From assembly GCA_911728435.2 (NCBI GenBank), contig OU452211.1, positions 9,406,428 to 9,470,427 of the forward strand: DNA of 64,000 nt. Reading direction: 5' to 3'. Below the pieces are notes generated by a model. That model searched no databases. It saw only the letters and a program-made list of their open reading frames with translations, and had not been told where the DNA came from. This document shows, one piece after another, positions 34,501-45,724 of this stretch (its first letter is position 1; each line of letters starts with the position of its first letter). The translations under genes and the position numbers were made by a program. The DNA comes from Apoderus coryli (Eukaryota > Arthropoda > Insecta > Coleoptera > Attelabidae).

Positions 34501-35205
34501 TTAATAATAATAATAAATCAGTTTATTTGCAGCAATCAATTCACACAAATGTTACAAATAAACGAAAAACAATTTATATTTACGATAACTGCAAAAGGGG
34601 CTAGAAAACAGCAAATACTGAATACTGAAGTTCTAGCCCCAGTTTACTTAAACTAGTACTAATTATTCAAAATATCTGTTAACCCAATATATAGGTACAT
34701 GAAAACATACATATACATTAAGTATACCTATAATGGTGGAAAAGCACGATGTGGATATGAATATAAAAAAAAAGAAACTACTGTAAAGCATCAAATAGAG
34801 TTTTCCGGTAGGAGTTTCTGAAAGATGATAATTTCAAGCTTCTTATGTCTGACTGAATTTGATTTTAAAGACAATAGATGTTAAAAGAAACCGAACGCTC
34901 AAAAATTACAGTCCGGTGTGGAGGAGGTGATATGAGTCCTCTAAAACTTAAGTTGATTGTGTGGACGTCGGACCTAAATTTAATTTTATTATATAAATAT
35001 GGGGGGAACCTCCGCAACAGAATGGAATGAAATAAGCATGCCGAGTGAAGCTTACGTCGATCATCAATATTAAGCCAATTGGAATCTAATAATTTATGGC
35101 TAACGGGGTCATATTTTCTAATGCCATAAGTGAACCTCAGACACGATTTTTGAACTCTTTGTATTCGAGCCCTATCAGCAAGCATCAAACTTGGATGATA
35201 AACTA
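34501..35205 (-). pseudogene. Non-LTR retrotransposon C-terminal region and 3' end
   Basis: Minus-strand frame from 35188: MMLADRARIQRVQKSCLRFT, YGIRKYDPVSHKLLDSNWLN, DRRKLHSACLFHSILLRRFP, PPYLYNKIKFRSDVH and ISPPPHRTVIFERSVSFNIY. This is the full region between the RT thumb and the stop in Jockey-like elements, nearly intact over 107 codons. A 3' UTR of about 350 bp follows, closing TGCAAATAAACTGATTTATT plus ATT repeats at 34501. The insertion sits between the two arms of the split palindrome (34328-34388 and 35231-35289), so it is younger than that palindrome. Confidence 0.85.
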
Positions 35206-35230
35206 TTATACTTCTAATGAACTCTTAATG

Positions 35231-35289
35231 GTTTAAAAGTGCTTGAAAAAGTAGTAATAAAGACGTCGCATTTTTATATGGAATAAGAG
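35231..35289 (+). ncRNA. Variant hammerhead-like unit with an 8-base deletion, right arm of split palindrome
   Basis: It reads GTGC, TTGAAAAA, GTAGTAATAAAGAC, then directly GTCGC. Relative to its partner at 34.35 kb the eight bases TACGAAAC are missing, removing the stem II closing pairs, GAA(A) and the first base of stem III. Flank TTTTTATATGGAATAAGA mirrors CTTATTCCATATAAAAA at 34328. Confidence 0.65.
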
Positions 35290-36060
35290 TTTTCTTAAGT
35301 CTTGTCCTTCTACAGATCTGACTATAAGGACACGATTTTCAACTGATATGAATCAGAATTAAGATAACGCTTTTACTTTTTGAGATACTTTTTGAATACT
35401 TTGCATTTTGGGACCCCCCTCGTATCTCGGTTAACCGGTAACTTATCAAGAAGCTGTAAATTGGGTTTATTAGATTGTTTTAAGTAGAATATTTTGAGAA
35501 AGGCTATATTCAACTCAGAAATTATGTGAGCATTTTAGGCAACAGTGCAACTTCAATTTGAATGATCAATGTCACTGAGCAGAATGGATAAAAAGAATTC
35601 AGTCAGCCATCGTTTGTGGTCCTATTTTATATAAATTTAATTTTATACTTTTTAATTTTATTAATTGTTTAATTTTACTTCCCTGATTTATTAAAATTTG
35701 AGGACCGACTGTATATTTGTGAAACTTACCATATCTGTTGAACACTCCATATCAATTAATATTTGTAAAAGCATCATATATATTGAAGCTCATTTTCAAA
35801 ATCGGATGTATGGTATCCATACATAAATATATTTCGCTCTCGAATTAACAACAATTTGTTATGCAGGCCATTGGGTATTTATTATTTTAAGGAAAACCAA
35901 ACATATCGAGTTACTACTGCCCATATAACCAATATGGTTCACAAATTAATCGTGACTTTGTTATAAAATAATACCGATATTTTGATTCCAATTGTTTCCG
36001 ATGCTTTTAATACGAGGAAGTTTAGGATCCAAAACCAAAACCCTTGCGTTGCTAATAAAA
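35290..36060. other. Unrecognised AT-rich stretch
   Basis: No gene recognised. CCCCCCTCGTATCTCGGTTA at 35414 and GGTTAACCGG nearby resemble repeat-edge words, but no element can be bounded. Confidence 0.35.
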
Positions 36061-36860
36061 GCAGACTTCCCTTAAATTGGTTACTACAGTTAAGGATCTT
36101 GGAGTCATGCTTGATAGTGGTTTGACCTTTATTCCACATATAACTTCAAGGTCTCTGAAGGTTCTTGGCTTCATTAAACTTTGCTCACGGGAGTTCACAC
36201 ATGTCGATTCTCTGAGGCTTCTTTGGTCAGACCGTGCCTTGAGTATGCGTCGGCTGTCTGGTCTCCACATTATACTGTGCATCTAGTAAAAATTGAGCAG
36301 GTACAGCTCAAATTTCTTAGATACCTATCCTACAAACTGCACATAGACTTTATTTTTGAGAATCGTTTTGAATTATATACCGACTTAGAGTTCTACCTTG
36401 GCATTGACACGCTGGGTGATCGACAACAGAGACATGATTTGATTTTATTGTATGACCTTATAAATGGAGGGTTGAGATTGGAATTCATGTTCCATATCGT
36501 GTAACGTGTACGAGTATATTTCACCAGACACATTCCAGAACAAATTATGGTTGCAATTCATTTTTGGCGCCCTCAATGCGTCTCGCCAATGACAGTGAAG
36601 AGACACTGGATTTTTTTTGTCCCGAGAAATACCTTTTTGGGTTCAGTAGGGCACCTCTTTGATAATTGATACGTTGTGTTGTACCATATTGCTTTATAAT
36701 AGTGAAGTATTGATCGTGTAGATTATTATTATCCATTTTATTTGTGATTGATTTTTATTTGACATTTTCGATTGTCTAATTCTTTTGAAGTGTTTTATTG
36801 TAGAACTATTTATATATATTGTAATTTTGTAATAATAATAAAAGACTTTATTGTTAAATG
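36061..36860 (+). pseudogene. Non-LTR retrotransposon thumb to 3' end
   Basis: 36077 onwards reads VTTVKDLGVMLDSGLTFIPH, SLKVLGFIKLCSREFTHVDS, then with a +2 frameshift near 36210 LVRPCLEYASAVWSPHYTVH, VQLKFLRYLSYKLHIDF and LGIDTLGDRQQRHDLILLYD. These are the thumb and following blocks of a Jockey-like pol in correct order. After about 36500 coding sense fades into a 3' UTR ending TTTTGTAATAATAATAAAAG near 36845. One frameshift plus 5' truncation. Confidence 0.85.
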
Positions 36861-36879
36861 GGCGAACTCTTGAAAAGGA

Positions 36880-36912
36880 CCAATTTTTCCGGTTTTTGCC
36901 AGTACTAGTGAC
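36880..36912. repeat. hAT-like terminal word
   Basis: CCGGTTTTTGCCAGTACTAG parallels TCGGTTTTTGCCAGCACTAC at 37.53 kb in the same orientation. On the minus strand both begin CAGT(A/G)CTGGCAAAAACCG or close to it, typical of hAT ends. Two right-hand ends and no left end are seen. Confidence 0.45.
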
Positions 36913-37483
36913 AATATTATTCCGGGAATTCCCCGCCGGTCGTTCGGGAGAATTGTGAGAAGCTGTATCGTATTTCTATGCTATCGTATGACATATAAAA
37001 ATTAACACTATAACAATTATATAACTTTCAAGTTTAGGCTATTATAAGAAGAATTATTTGGTTTGCATTTGTTTTGTATTTTTAAATGGGTTGATTTTGT
37101 TTAATAATTTAAGATGATTTATTTATTATTACGGAAATTAGCCGCCATGTGTCTACACATATCTCTGGAAATGGCGGTCATTTCGGTGTGGATGTTGTGG
37201 TTCAATTGCAGTAGAATTCGTGGTTTGTTTTCGTGCCCCCTTAAGTGAAAGTTCGCAAAATTTAGTTGGAGCGGATAGTCGGTAACTTTCAGATCTTGAA
37301 CGAGCTGATTTTGTATGCTGTAAGATTTAAATCTTGCGTCAGAATCTTGTGTAATGGCGATTTTCTAATTTTAAGTCTATGACTGCGTTTTTTGGATTTT
37401 GGCCTAATGAAACTCATACTTCAATCGTTTGTTCAGTTCGAACAGAACGCGACCTTGTATAATGTACCAGGACCTGCTATAAA

Positions 37484-37548
37484 TCGGTTTTCGGTTTCAA
37501 CCGATTTTATACGAAACCGATTTTTTTCGGTTTTTGCCAGCACTACTA
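37484..37548. repeat. hAT-like end with subterminal TCGGTT/AACCGA repeats
   Basis: Five copies of TCGGTT or its complement AACCGA lie within 50 bp (37485-37532), running into TCGGTTTTTGCCAGCACTAC. Arrays of a short subterminal word next to the end are where hAT transposases bind. Confidence 0.5.
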
Positions 37549-37735
37549 ATACTGTCATCCGCAACTTTAGCTAATGGAATAGCTGTACTGTGACCCTTTC
37601 TGAAACTATGCTGACAATTTCGGTAATATGGAGCTGAGGATAACATGGCAACTGATTGATTATAAAGAATCTTCTCGAATATTTTAGAAATCTTCTCCAT
37701 ATCAGTATCTTTACAATGTACCAAAGAGTTTGATA
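37549..37735 (-). pseudogene. Non-LTR RT fragment (fingers region)
   Basis: The minus strand reads KISKIFEKILYNQSVAMLSS and CQHSFRKGHSTAIPLAKVAD. The S-K-x-F-E-K-I-x-x-N-Q helix and Q-H-x-F-R-x-G-x-S-T box precede the catalytic FSKAFD motif in Jockey-like RTs. It is cut off after the ST box by the hAT-like end at 37548. Confidence 0.7.
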
Positions 37736-38167
37736 AAGAATAGAACAGCCCACTTATTCAGATTTACAATTTTTCATTAAAGAACTGTATCGGTTTTTGT
37801 GCTACCCTTATAGATATTGACCCACTATATCATTCGAACTGTATTTTAACTGCATCCCTCTCTCTCTCTATGATATTGTTTCTAATAGATATAGCACTAT
37901 GCTAAATCGTTTCGTGTTTCTCATTTAAATGAAATGTTATGCTGCGATGTTGTATATTATTATTGTATCGCTTAGTAATATTTTGAATAGAAACCATTTT
38001 AATGCTAAATTTAGCACTGGAATACGTGATTTCTCGTACAACACGGTTTTTACCACAGAACGAGATGACGTGATAACGATACACACGTTCAGAGGCTGAT
38101 TGTATTGGCATAGGCATTTATTGTTCGTGCTAAACGAACTACACACTTTTCTGACTGATTTGTTGTT

Positions 38168-38217
38168 GTTTTTAGCCCGATGAAGCAAGCAAATATATGG
38201 CGAAACGTTGCTTGAAA
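38168..38217 (+). ncRNA. Hammerhead-like motif with long stem I
   Basis: TTTTTAGC (38169-38176) pairs with GCTTGAAA (38210-38217): eight positions with one T-T mismatch and one wobble. The core reads CCGATGA plus A (38177-38184), differing from consensus only at position 4 (C for T). GC (38185-38186) with GC (38200-38201) gives a minimal stem II; GAAA follows at 38202; palindromic ACGT is stem III; T38209 is at the cleavage position. An alternative fold pairs CAAGCAA with TTGCTTG, which would compete. Confidence 0.45.
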
Positions 38218-38319
38218 GAGTAAAAGTTATTAACATTTTCTCCCTAAGAATCCAGCACGAATAAATATTGTAGGACAAGAAATTACACAATTTGTATGTA
38301 GTGTTGGCTCGTGGACACC

Positions 38320-40295
38320 CTGTATAAAAAATATACATATTTCTCATAATTAAACATGTGTTCTTGTTTAGTAAAATGATACACATCTAAATATATTATA
38401 AAATCTAAAGATGTATGTTAGTTAGGTATAGACCGGAAATACCATACAAAAAGAAAGTTGATATTTCTCGAGTATCGTTCTGCGAATCCTGACATCATTC
38501 TTACACGAATTTGTGGAATTTTAAATGTATATAGATATTAAATAAATAAATTGGAAGTTTCTTTAGAAGCTGTATACGGGGTTAATTATATGTTGTATGG
38601 AATAAAATTCATATATCGCACCTCCGCGCTTCAAAAGTTCACAAGCCAAACTATGGTAGTTTGGAGAAATAGAAGCAAATAGAAAAGCGCAATAAGTGAA
38701 GGTTCAATTGTTTACTAAAAAAATAAGGACAAGTGAATATATATTAGGATGTTAGAGGGTTGGGGCATTATATTTTTATGGAAGTCTGATTTGAAAATCA
38801 TTTACATGATAGAAAAAAAATCAGGAATGACATATTTGAATTTAAAGTTTTTCTTTGCTTTTTGGCTACGATATAATTGGGTCCGACCTTATTTTTATCT
38901 GCCTCATTCTTTTATTGACAGCTGTTTTACCTTCAGCATTTTGAAAGGCACCTCATTGAAAATTTTGGTAAACATGACTAAATTACAGTAGGGCAGGTTA
39001 GCCTCAAGATGATCCTTCTGATAATCTCTATAGATTTCTGGTATACGTCGCCCTCGATCTATGTATCCCCGAGACGTCTGAGCGAGTGAGAATCAATTCT
39101 TGGAATTGATTCAATGCACGGACGCCATTCTTTTTCTCTTAAATCAGGTGATAAAAATCTCTTGGTATCTTTCTTTTCCACTAACGATTATGTCACGCTG
39201 CAATAACGTATAAAACTAGTTAAAAGCGAGCACCAGAGATACTGGGAACATATTCCTGTGCGGGAAAGTAAAAACTAGAATACATCGTCGCGTGTACAAA
39301 CTTAACACTTACCACCTTGGTTAACATTCCATAACATTCCATAAGAATAGACTGCGTGTACTTACCTAAAATAAAAAGAAACAAAAATCAGTTTATAAAA
39401 AAAATATATAGTTAAAGCTGCAAAGCATTTCGCGACAAAATTGTAGCAGTACGTTAAAACAATATAATATAATTTGTTTTTCTAAGCGCTTCCTATCACA
39501 AGGAAGCTACTCGTTTCATACTATACGAGGATGGTATAATTGGTGAGCCTTGAAGCCATCTGGCAACAATGCATCTTATTCATTTTGTTTTTTCACATGG
39601 GATATCCTTGAAAATTTGAGTATCAGAAAACTCTTAGCCTGAGTTTGCTGAATGTAGACAACAAGCGGACATACCGAAAACTGTTTGGCTCGAGGGACTT
39701 TTTCAGTAAGAAAAACAATAAAAACCAATGCTTTCATTGGTAGGTTCATAAACTATCTTACCGCCCTCGTAAATGCAAGCAAACACACAAGACTTCTGAG
39801 ATCCTACTTTGAATTTCATGTGCCTGAAGAATTCACATGGAATAAAATGAACAAAAATCAAGTTAATCTTTTGATGATACGTACGTTCCATTTATATGTC
39901 AAATTTTACAATACTTATCACCACACCTACAGAGCGTTTAGATGAGATCCGCTATTCATTCTAACAAGATGTCAGAGTGAAATAGAGCAAGAGCACTGCT
40001 GCCATACTAAAAGCTCTATTTTATATCGTTTTTACTCACAACCAACTGGGGAATTTTAGCAGTTTAGATCTATAAATTTAACTGCGTGCATATTTAAACT
40101 GCATATCTCTTTTCTCAGTTGGATGGTGTGCACTTAGATGTGTGGATAAAATGCGAATATCATTTTCACAACCCGAGAGTACGTTTGGGGTAACATTATT
40201 AGAATATGTATGTTATTACTCATACCCTGCTTTATAATATTTTAGTGGGTTTTTGGTAATTTAAATTAAGTCCACGGTGTACTTTTTCACATAAA
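38320..40295. other. Unrecognised AT-rich stretch
   Basis: No gene recognised. GACACCCTGTATAAAA at 38314 is an end-like word. An 86-codon frame at 39685-39945 has no motif I know. TACGAGGATGG at 39518 resembles a mariner end. Confidence 0.35.
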
Positions 40296-40297
40296 TT

Positions 40298-40650
40298 TTA
40301 GCAAATTCTGGAAGTTGATTTAGAGTAGACCAAGAATTGTGCCGCATGTAGTGATGTAAAAAATCGTTTTTTAGATCGAATAAAAAACCTGAAAAAAAAA
40401 ACCGTCTTTAACTCTTTATGGTCTCCACATATTAATAACAATTTTCGCCACTCATTTATATAGATCTCAAGACAATCTGAAAGTGTATTACATCGGACAT
40501 CCTGAGGTAAGACCAATTTTTTGCGCCTTTTTTCTTTATACCAAGCATTTGGCAAATGGGTATTTCATTCATATTGACCAAAAAATCACGATTTTTTTTT
40601 TATATCAGCGATTTTTAATTTTTTTTAAATCATGATTTTTATCAACCCTG
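40298..40650 (-). pseudogene. hAT transposase fragment next to a terminal repeat
   Basis: The minus strand from 40555 reads MPNAWYKEKRRKKLVLPQDV, RCNTLSDCLEIYINEWRKLL and LICGDHKE, homologous to the 28.3-kb hAT copy (NTLSDCLEI, then LLIICEEHKD). The minus-strand end at 40650 is CAGGGTTGAT followed by ATGATTTAAA-type repeats, matching CAGGGTTGGG... at 44645 and the general form of hAT ends. About 90 bp separate the end from mid-protein sequence, so this is an internally deleted, non-autonomous derivative. Confidence 0.65.
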
Positions 40651-41725
40651 ATTTAGAGTCGTCAGAAGAGCAAGCTGGCATGGACATCGACAATGATATG
40701 GTCGAAAACCTTGCAACAAAGCTGAATTATGTTTCAAATTTAATTTAATTTTATCATTGGCGTGCCGTGTGTGGTAATGATGGTAATTTCCATTTTTTCG
40801 TATTTCATTCTCATTTCCTTCGTTCGCGGAAATGTAAGAGTAATCACATAGAGAAATTATACCTAGAAAAGAACGGCTATCCCTCTGATTTAAACGGGCC
40901 ATGCATCGAATACCCCTTTTTCAGCAAGGAATATCTCACTCATTCTTGTGCTAGAACTCCAAACGCCAATACCATATCTCGCAGTCTGCTCTCCACCAGA
41001 GCATAGATCATACAGAATTTTAAAAATTGTTGTATCGGATAGGCACTCAAACCATTTCTGCGACTTAAACTAAATTTAGATAATCAAATCTCTACTAAAC
41101 ATTAATTACCTAAAAGATATATAATTCACGTCAAAAGCGTGTACACTTTTAACCTACTGATATACACCCAGAGAGAAAACCCATTTCATCATTTTTCCAT
41201 TACATACTCTTTTTTAGTTTTTGGATATTTCAGAACATCTATGAAAAAAACATCAAATAGGTAGTTAGTAGCCTCTATATAGGCTGAAGTTTTTTTTTTA
41301 ATTAATCTCTGTTAATTAGTGAATTTTGGATAGCAATCTTCTGCCTATCTGGGTATATAACAACCATTTAGGGCGAAGCACCTTCGTACGTGGGTTATTT
41401 TTATTTACAACAGACTTGACATTGGAATTTCGCTAGTTTTTATAGTTTCAAAGGGATTTAATATTGGGTATTTTAATGATTATGTGAATTTTGCATTAAA
41501 GGTATGATTATGAGGGAGAGTATAATACTCCCTATTTTTCAAGTGAAAGTTATTTTAAGTAGAACCCCATTAGATTGTCTCTCTATATCAATAACTATTA
41601 CAGACAAAATATGAAAAATCTCGGCTACAGCTGGGCTGACAGTCGAAAATGTTCCTTTGACTTCTAAACTCCCAGAACGGAGAAAGCTAGCAAATAAATT
41701 CTGATTATTCGTCTGACAGTATAGT
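40651..41725. other. Unrecognised stretch
   Basis: Short open frames only, without motifs. No repeat boundary that I can support. Confidence 0.35.
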
Positions 41726-41737
41726 ATATACAGTGTG

Positions 41738-42690
41738 GCTAAACTATTTAAATTCCTAAAAGTTTTATTCATGGGTTCGATAAAAATGATTTATGGCTAT
41801 ATTTTAAAAATACTTTGAATGTATAATAATAGTGTAATAAATAAATAAATTTTTAACTTAAATTAAATAACAAGATCTCTAGGCACATTTAAATTCTTCA
41901 ACAACTTTAACCTGGTGTAACGCTTCGTTTATTTGCTCCTTCATCTCCTCTATTAAAAAAGTTTTCATTTTCGATGATTTTGTTCCTACCTATGTACAAA
42001 ATTCAACACGATTTAAAATAAATATTGAAAAGTTCTTGATGCAGTTGCACTGTGTTTGGGTGGTATCTTTCGGTAAACTGCCTTAACAGTCTCTTGAACA
42101 TAGAAGAGAGGGAACCTCTGAGCGTAAACTCGCCATGCCAGTAATGCATTTTTGGACCATTCTCCCAGAATAAAAATCATGTCTATTCTTTCTCCTTTGG
42201 AATACGTTCGCATTTTTGATTAATTGAAATAAATCAAATGTCACCTACAGATAAAAAAACTATTTTATGAAAAATTCCCAACTCTTAGGAAAGAATTTTC
42301 AACAGCCTATTTGATTGATTTTATATTTGGCGTAACAAGTGATGAGTGGGTATATTTATCAGCCGAAACTGGCTTAAAAAGAACAAACGAATAGGTGTGA
42401 ATTTTTTCATTCAAATTATGTCTATATTTTTATAAAAATTAAAATATTTAAAAAAACTGTCAGGTTTAGGTGAGATGTACTTTAATGAAAGTTAGGTTTA
42501 TTTTCGACGGGGAATCTAAAAATATATTCATATATAGGGCATTCCATTTAAAAAAACACAACTATGGTTCATTTCTTATATTTGGGACACCCTGTATAGA
42601 TTTACAATATTTTTAAAATGTAGCCAAAATCATTTTTATCGAACCCATGAATAAAACTTTTAGGAAATTAAATAGTTTAGGCACACTATT
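41738..42690. repeat. About 80-bp inverted repeats bracketing a DUF4817 element
   Basis: 41738-41815 and 42606-42690 are inverted copies. Shared words include CTAAACTATTTAA, TTCCTAAAAGTTTTATTCAT and GGGTTCGATAAAAATGAT. The right arm starts just outside the CACCCTGTATA end at 42590-42600, so the arms may be flanking sequence duplicated in inverse rather than the terminal repeats themselves. Confidence 0.75.
42013..42600 (-). pseudogene. DUF4817-type transposase N-terminus with its 5' element end
   Basis: The minus-strand frame from 42213 reads MRTYSKGERIDMIFILGEWS, KNALLAWRVYAQRFP and RKIPPKHSATASRTFQYLF. This is the N-terminal DNA-binding helix set of DDE_3/DUF4817 transposases (E-R-x-D-M-I-x-I-x-G-E-x-x-x-N-A, then A-x-x-x-Y-x-x-R-F-P). 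The frame stops after 66 codons; no catalytic part follows. Going 5' on the same strand, about 380 bp of leader ends in TATACAGGGTGTCCCAAATA at 42599, giving the recurring word its meaning as this family's end. Internally deleted and dead. Confidence 0.65.
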
Positions 42691-42699
42691 CCGTATCGT

Positions 42700-43955
42700 A
42701 TGGCGTGAATAACCCTGTATATTATCTAAAAATAAGGCTTCTACCAGGTACTGATCAAAACCAGGGCATATCTCTTACGTACGTAATCATGAAATATCTA
42801 ACAGAGACAATAAATTATACTTAACTATTTATTAATTTATGTGTGTATTATTATGCTAAATAAGTATAAGTAGTTTGGTTGGATTCTGTTTTATTTTAAA
42901 AATAGTTTAGTAAGTCCTTGGGTAAAACTACACCTAACATTGATAAGATATACGCCCAGGATTTAGAGAAAATCCAAAAGTTCCAAATCCCAGTTCCAAA
43001 TTAACTCAAATTTTGTACGCCATCTTTTTATATCTATTATAATAAGGACCACCCTACTCAGGATGCACAATTAAAAAAAACATTTCTGGTATTTAGAGGA
43101 GGTTTTTGCGGACGTGTTGTACTACTACAGCTACATCCACTTCTATATTTTTTTATTAAATAACTGTATATAATTAACTCGTTTTTCCACGAGCAAGTTA
43201 CCGAGTTATTAAAATGGTGAAATTGTTTTGTAATTTCCTAAAAAGCATAATATTTAGATTTTTACGCAAAATAATACATAACAGAAGAAAAGAGCATAAC
43301 AACGTTTTTAATTAAACATTACAATGTAGTAAATAATTAAAACAAGACAACTAGTTCCATTATTTTTGTTTAATAATCATTTTCATAAAGAGTTTTGAAA
43401 TAAAATGGGAACATTCCCACGAGATGGTAAATATCAGTTTTATTCTAAAAAGTGTTATACAGTATGTATTATTTCAGAAAAGGAATACCAACAAGCAAGA
43501 GCAGCGATTGTGAAGAAACAAGTGAGAACGAAGGAAGAATTCCTTAAAATTTTTTTTAGGTATATTAATTGTCAATATAATTCTTTCTCTACTGATTGAC
43601 CACGTTAAATAAAATATTTTCAGACTTAATGCATTAACCCAAAGCTTATTTTCACACTGTGAATATACTCGTATATATAGATTGTCACACATTTTTTCTT
43701 CAGGTAGAAAACGAGGACAGATACACCACATAGAATGTGTGTGTTGGCATTATAGACAGAGAAAGCGTTTGTTTATATTCTTATATGTTGTATATTCCGG
43801 AGTGAGACAGATTTTAAAAGTCCGGATGCTGAACTGCTTTATTATATGGCTGGCTGAGGTCATATAGCGGTTTACACAACATATAGTAGGTTGGATATCC
43901 TGAGGCAAATTACTACACATACTTTTAAGTCATATATATTTTGATATGATGGGTT
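42700..43955. other. Unrecognised stretch
   Basis: A 64-codon frame at 43405-43599 contains ISEKEYQQARAAIVKKQVRT and KEEFLKIFF, a plausible helical peptide, but no family is recognised and the frame does not continue. Confidence 0.3.
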
Positions 43956-43962
43956 CAAAGCA

Positions 43963-44580
43963 GTGTTGTTATGTTTAAAACCACGTTTAAAACTTTCAGT
44001 AATGTTTTAAGCAGTGTTTATTTGAAACAGTTTAATTTCAAATAAGTAGTGGTTTATTTAATAAATAATAATAATTAATAATAAAACAGAAACCAAAATA
44101 ATAATTATCTATAAAAAACTAAAAATTATACTCAATACTGTTAGCAAAAAGTAAAATAAAACTTTCTGTCTTGAAAATGTACTTTAAATTATATTAAACT
44201 ATTATTGCATTCAGTTTATTTGTGTTCAATTTAATTGTTTAAATACCGAAACTAATTTAGTAGCCTTCTCGGTGCCCAGACTATTTCTTAGTTTGGTGTG
44301 AATTATACCAAATGAAGATAAAGACGGGATAATATTGTGAAGCACAGCTTCTTCTCGTTGATCCTAGCTGAATTTAAATCCTCTAAAATGATGATCTAAT
44401 AAATTAGTTCGATAGTGTGCAGGAGTCATTGTCATTTTAAATCTTTTTGAAAAATGATAGGTCCCACTAGTACAATTTCCACTTTAAAAAAGGTAAAGTT
44501 TTTTATCGAAATTACTGTTTTAAATATATTTAAAACATGTTTTTTTAGGTCAAGTATTTTAAACAGATTAAAACATAAAA
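43963..44580 (-). pseudogene. hAT-like element remnant with C-terminal fragment
   Basis: Minus strand 44450-44210: MTPAHYRTNLLDHHFRGF, a stop, DQREEAVLHNIIPSLSSF, GIIHTKLRNSLGTEKATKLV and SVFKQLN, resembling the C-terminal region of BED/hAT transposases (R-N-x-L-x-x-E-x-A-x-K-L). The flanks are loaded with GTTTAAAAC/GTTTTAAA words (43970-44000 and 44515-44575), and the left edge CAGTGTTGTTATGTTTAAAA looks like a hAT end. One stop; catalytic core missing. Confidence 0.55.
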
Positions 44581-44644
44581 AAATATGTTTTTTTTTTAAA
44601 TAAATAATCCATTCTGGAATGGAGTAAATTATATGTAATAGGAT

Positions 44645-44720
44645 CAGGGTTGGGCTGATTTAAATCAATTGATTAAAATCACGATTTAAATCAACTGATT
44701 TTTTTAATAGAAATCATATT
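44645..44720 (+). repeat. hAT-type terminal end CAGGGTTGGG with ATTTAAATC repeats
   Basis: It begins CAGGGTTGGGCTGATTTAAA and carries several copies of GATTTAAATC or GATTAAAATC within 60 bp. It matches the end at 40650. The opposite end is not certain; AT-rich debris follows to about 45050. Confidence 0.5.
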
Positions 44721-45593
44721 TAAAATCAAACCGTAAATTTGCTAAATCTTCCGCTTTTAATTCACACAAGCTGTCTTATTATTATAATATTATTTATATT
44801 TTATAATATCTATAATATCTACCTATTAAACCTACGAAATAGACAAAACGCTCAAAACAGTTAAAAAAACAACAATGCAAAACAACAGAAAAACAAATTA
44901 TTTTTAATTTTCATTGAGGATCTTATATAAAAATCCTCATCAAGTCAGAAATAATAAATTAAGTGATGATGAATAAAAAATCATCATTTTCAACAAAAAT
45001 CACATTTTACTAATATCAACAAGAAATCACTGCGTGATTTCCCAGTCGTTTTGTGGTAGTTTTATCTAAGGCAAAAGTCATTGAGGGTTATAAAAAAAAA
45101 ATGTCAAAAATCTATGTATACCTCCTAAAAATATTGAAGATAAATACAAACATATTCGAGTTACCCTGTAGATCACCTCTACGAGCTTATAGTTACACGC
45201 TAAAGAAATCATGAATTCAAATTTAAATCAAAAGATTATTCAAAATATTACTTTTTTGTCCTTAAAAAAAATAAACAAATACATTTTTGACTCACCCCGT
45301 ATATAAATTTAAAGTGTATGCTAAAAATTTCTAAACTTTTAAAATTTATTCGATTGCAATCTAGAAAATGTGTTAAATGTCGGCTAATTTTTTTTGCATC
45401 ACCCTGTACATGCTGCTTATTAGTTAATGTTGTTATAATCTGATAAATACTTAATTTAAATAATAAATCCACTTGTTAAATTCAATAACCCTATAAAATT
45501 TCATACTAAATACCTACTATAAATATATTAGATAGGTATTTTAAATCTGCTAGCCTAAAAATGGCTGCCTCTAATATGATTGTCATCATAGGT

Positions 45594-45724
45594 GACATTA
45601 TTTTTTAGAACTACCATATCTCTCTATTTGAAACTCGTTGGTGTTAAATTAACGTTAACGTTAATAGCGGCGGACGTGATTTTTTAGGACTACCATATCT
45701 CTCTATTATGGTTCGTTGGTTTGT
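45594..45724. repeat. Short direct repeat flanking a palindrome
   Basis: TACCATATCTCTCTATT (45612 and 45690) lies within two roughly 45-bp copies, each ending in CGTTGGT. Between them is the perfect palindrome TTAACGTTAACGTTAA and GCGGCGG. Confidence 0.7.

Noticed and set aside
43405..43599. Possible coding exon (ISEKEYQQARAAIVKK...)
   Set aside because: Short, unsupported by splice context I trust, and no family recognised.
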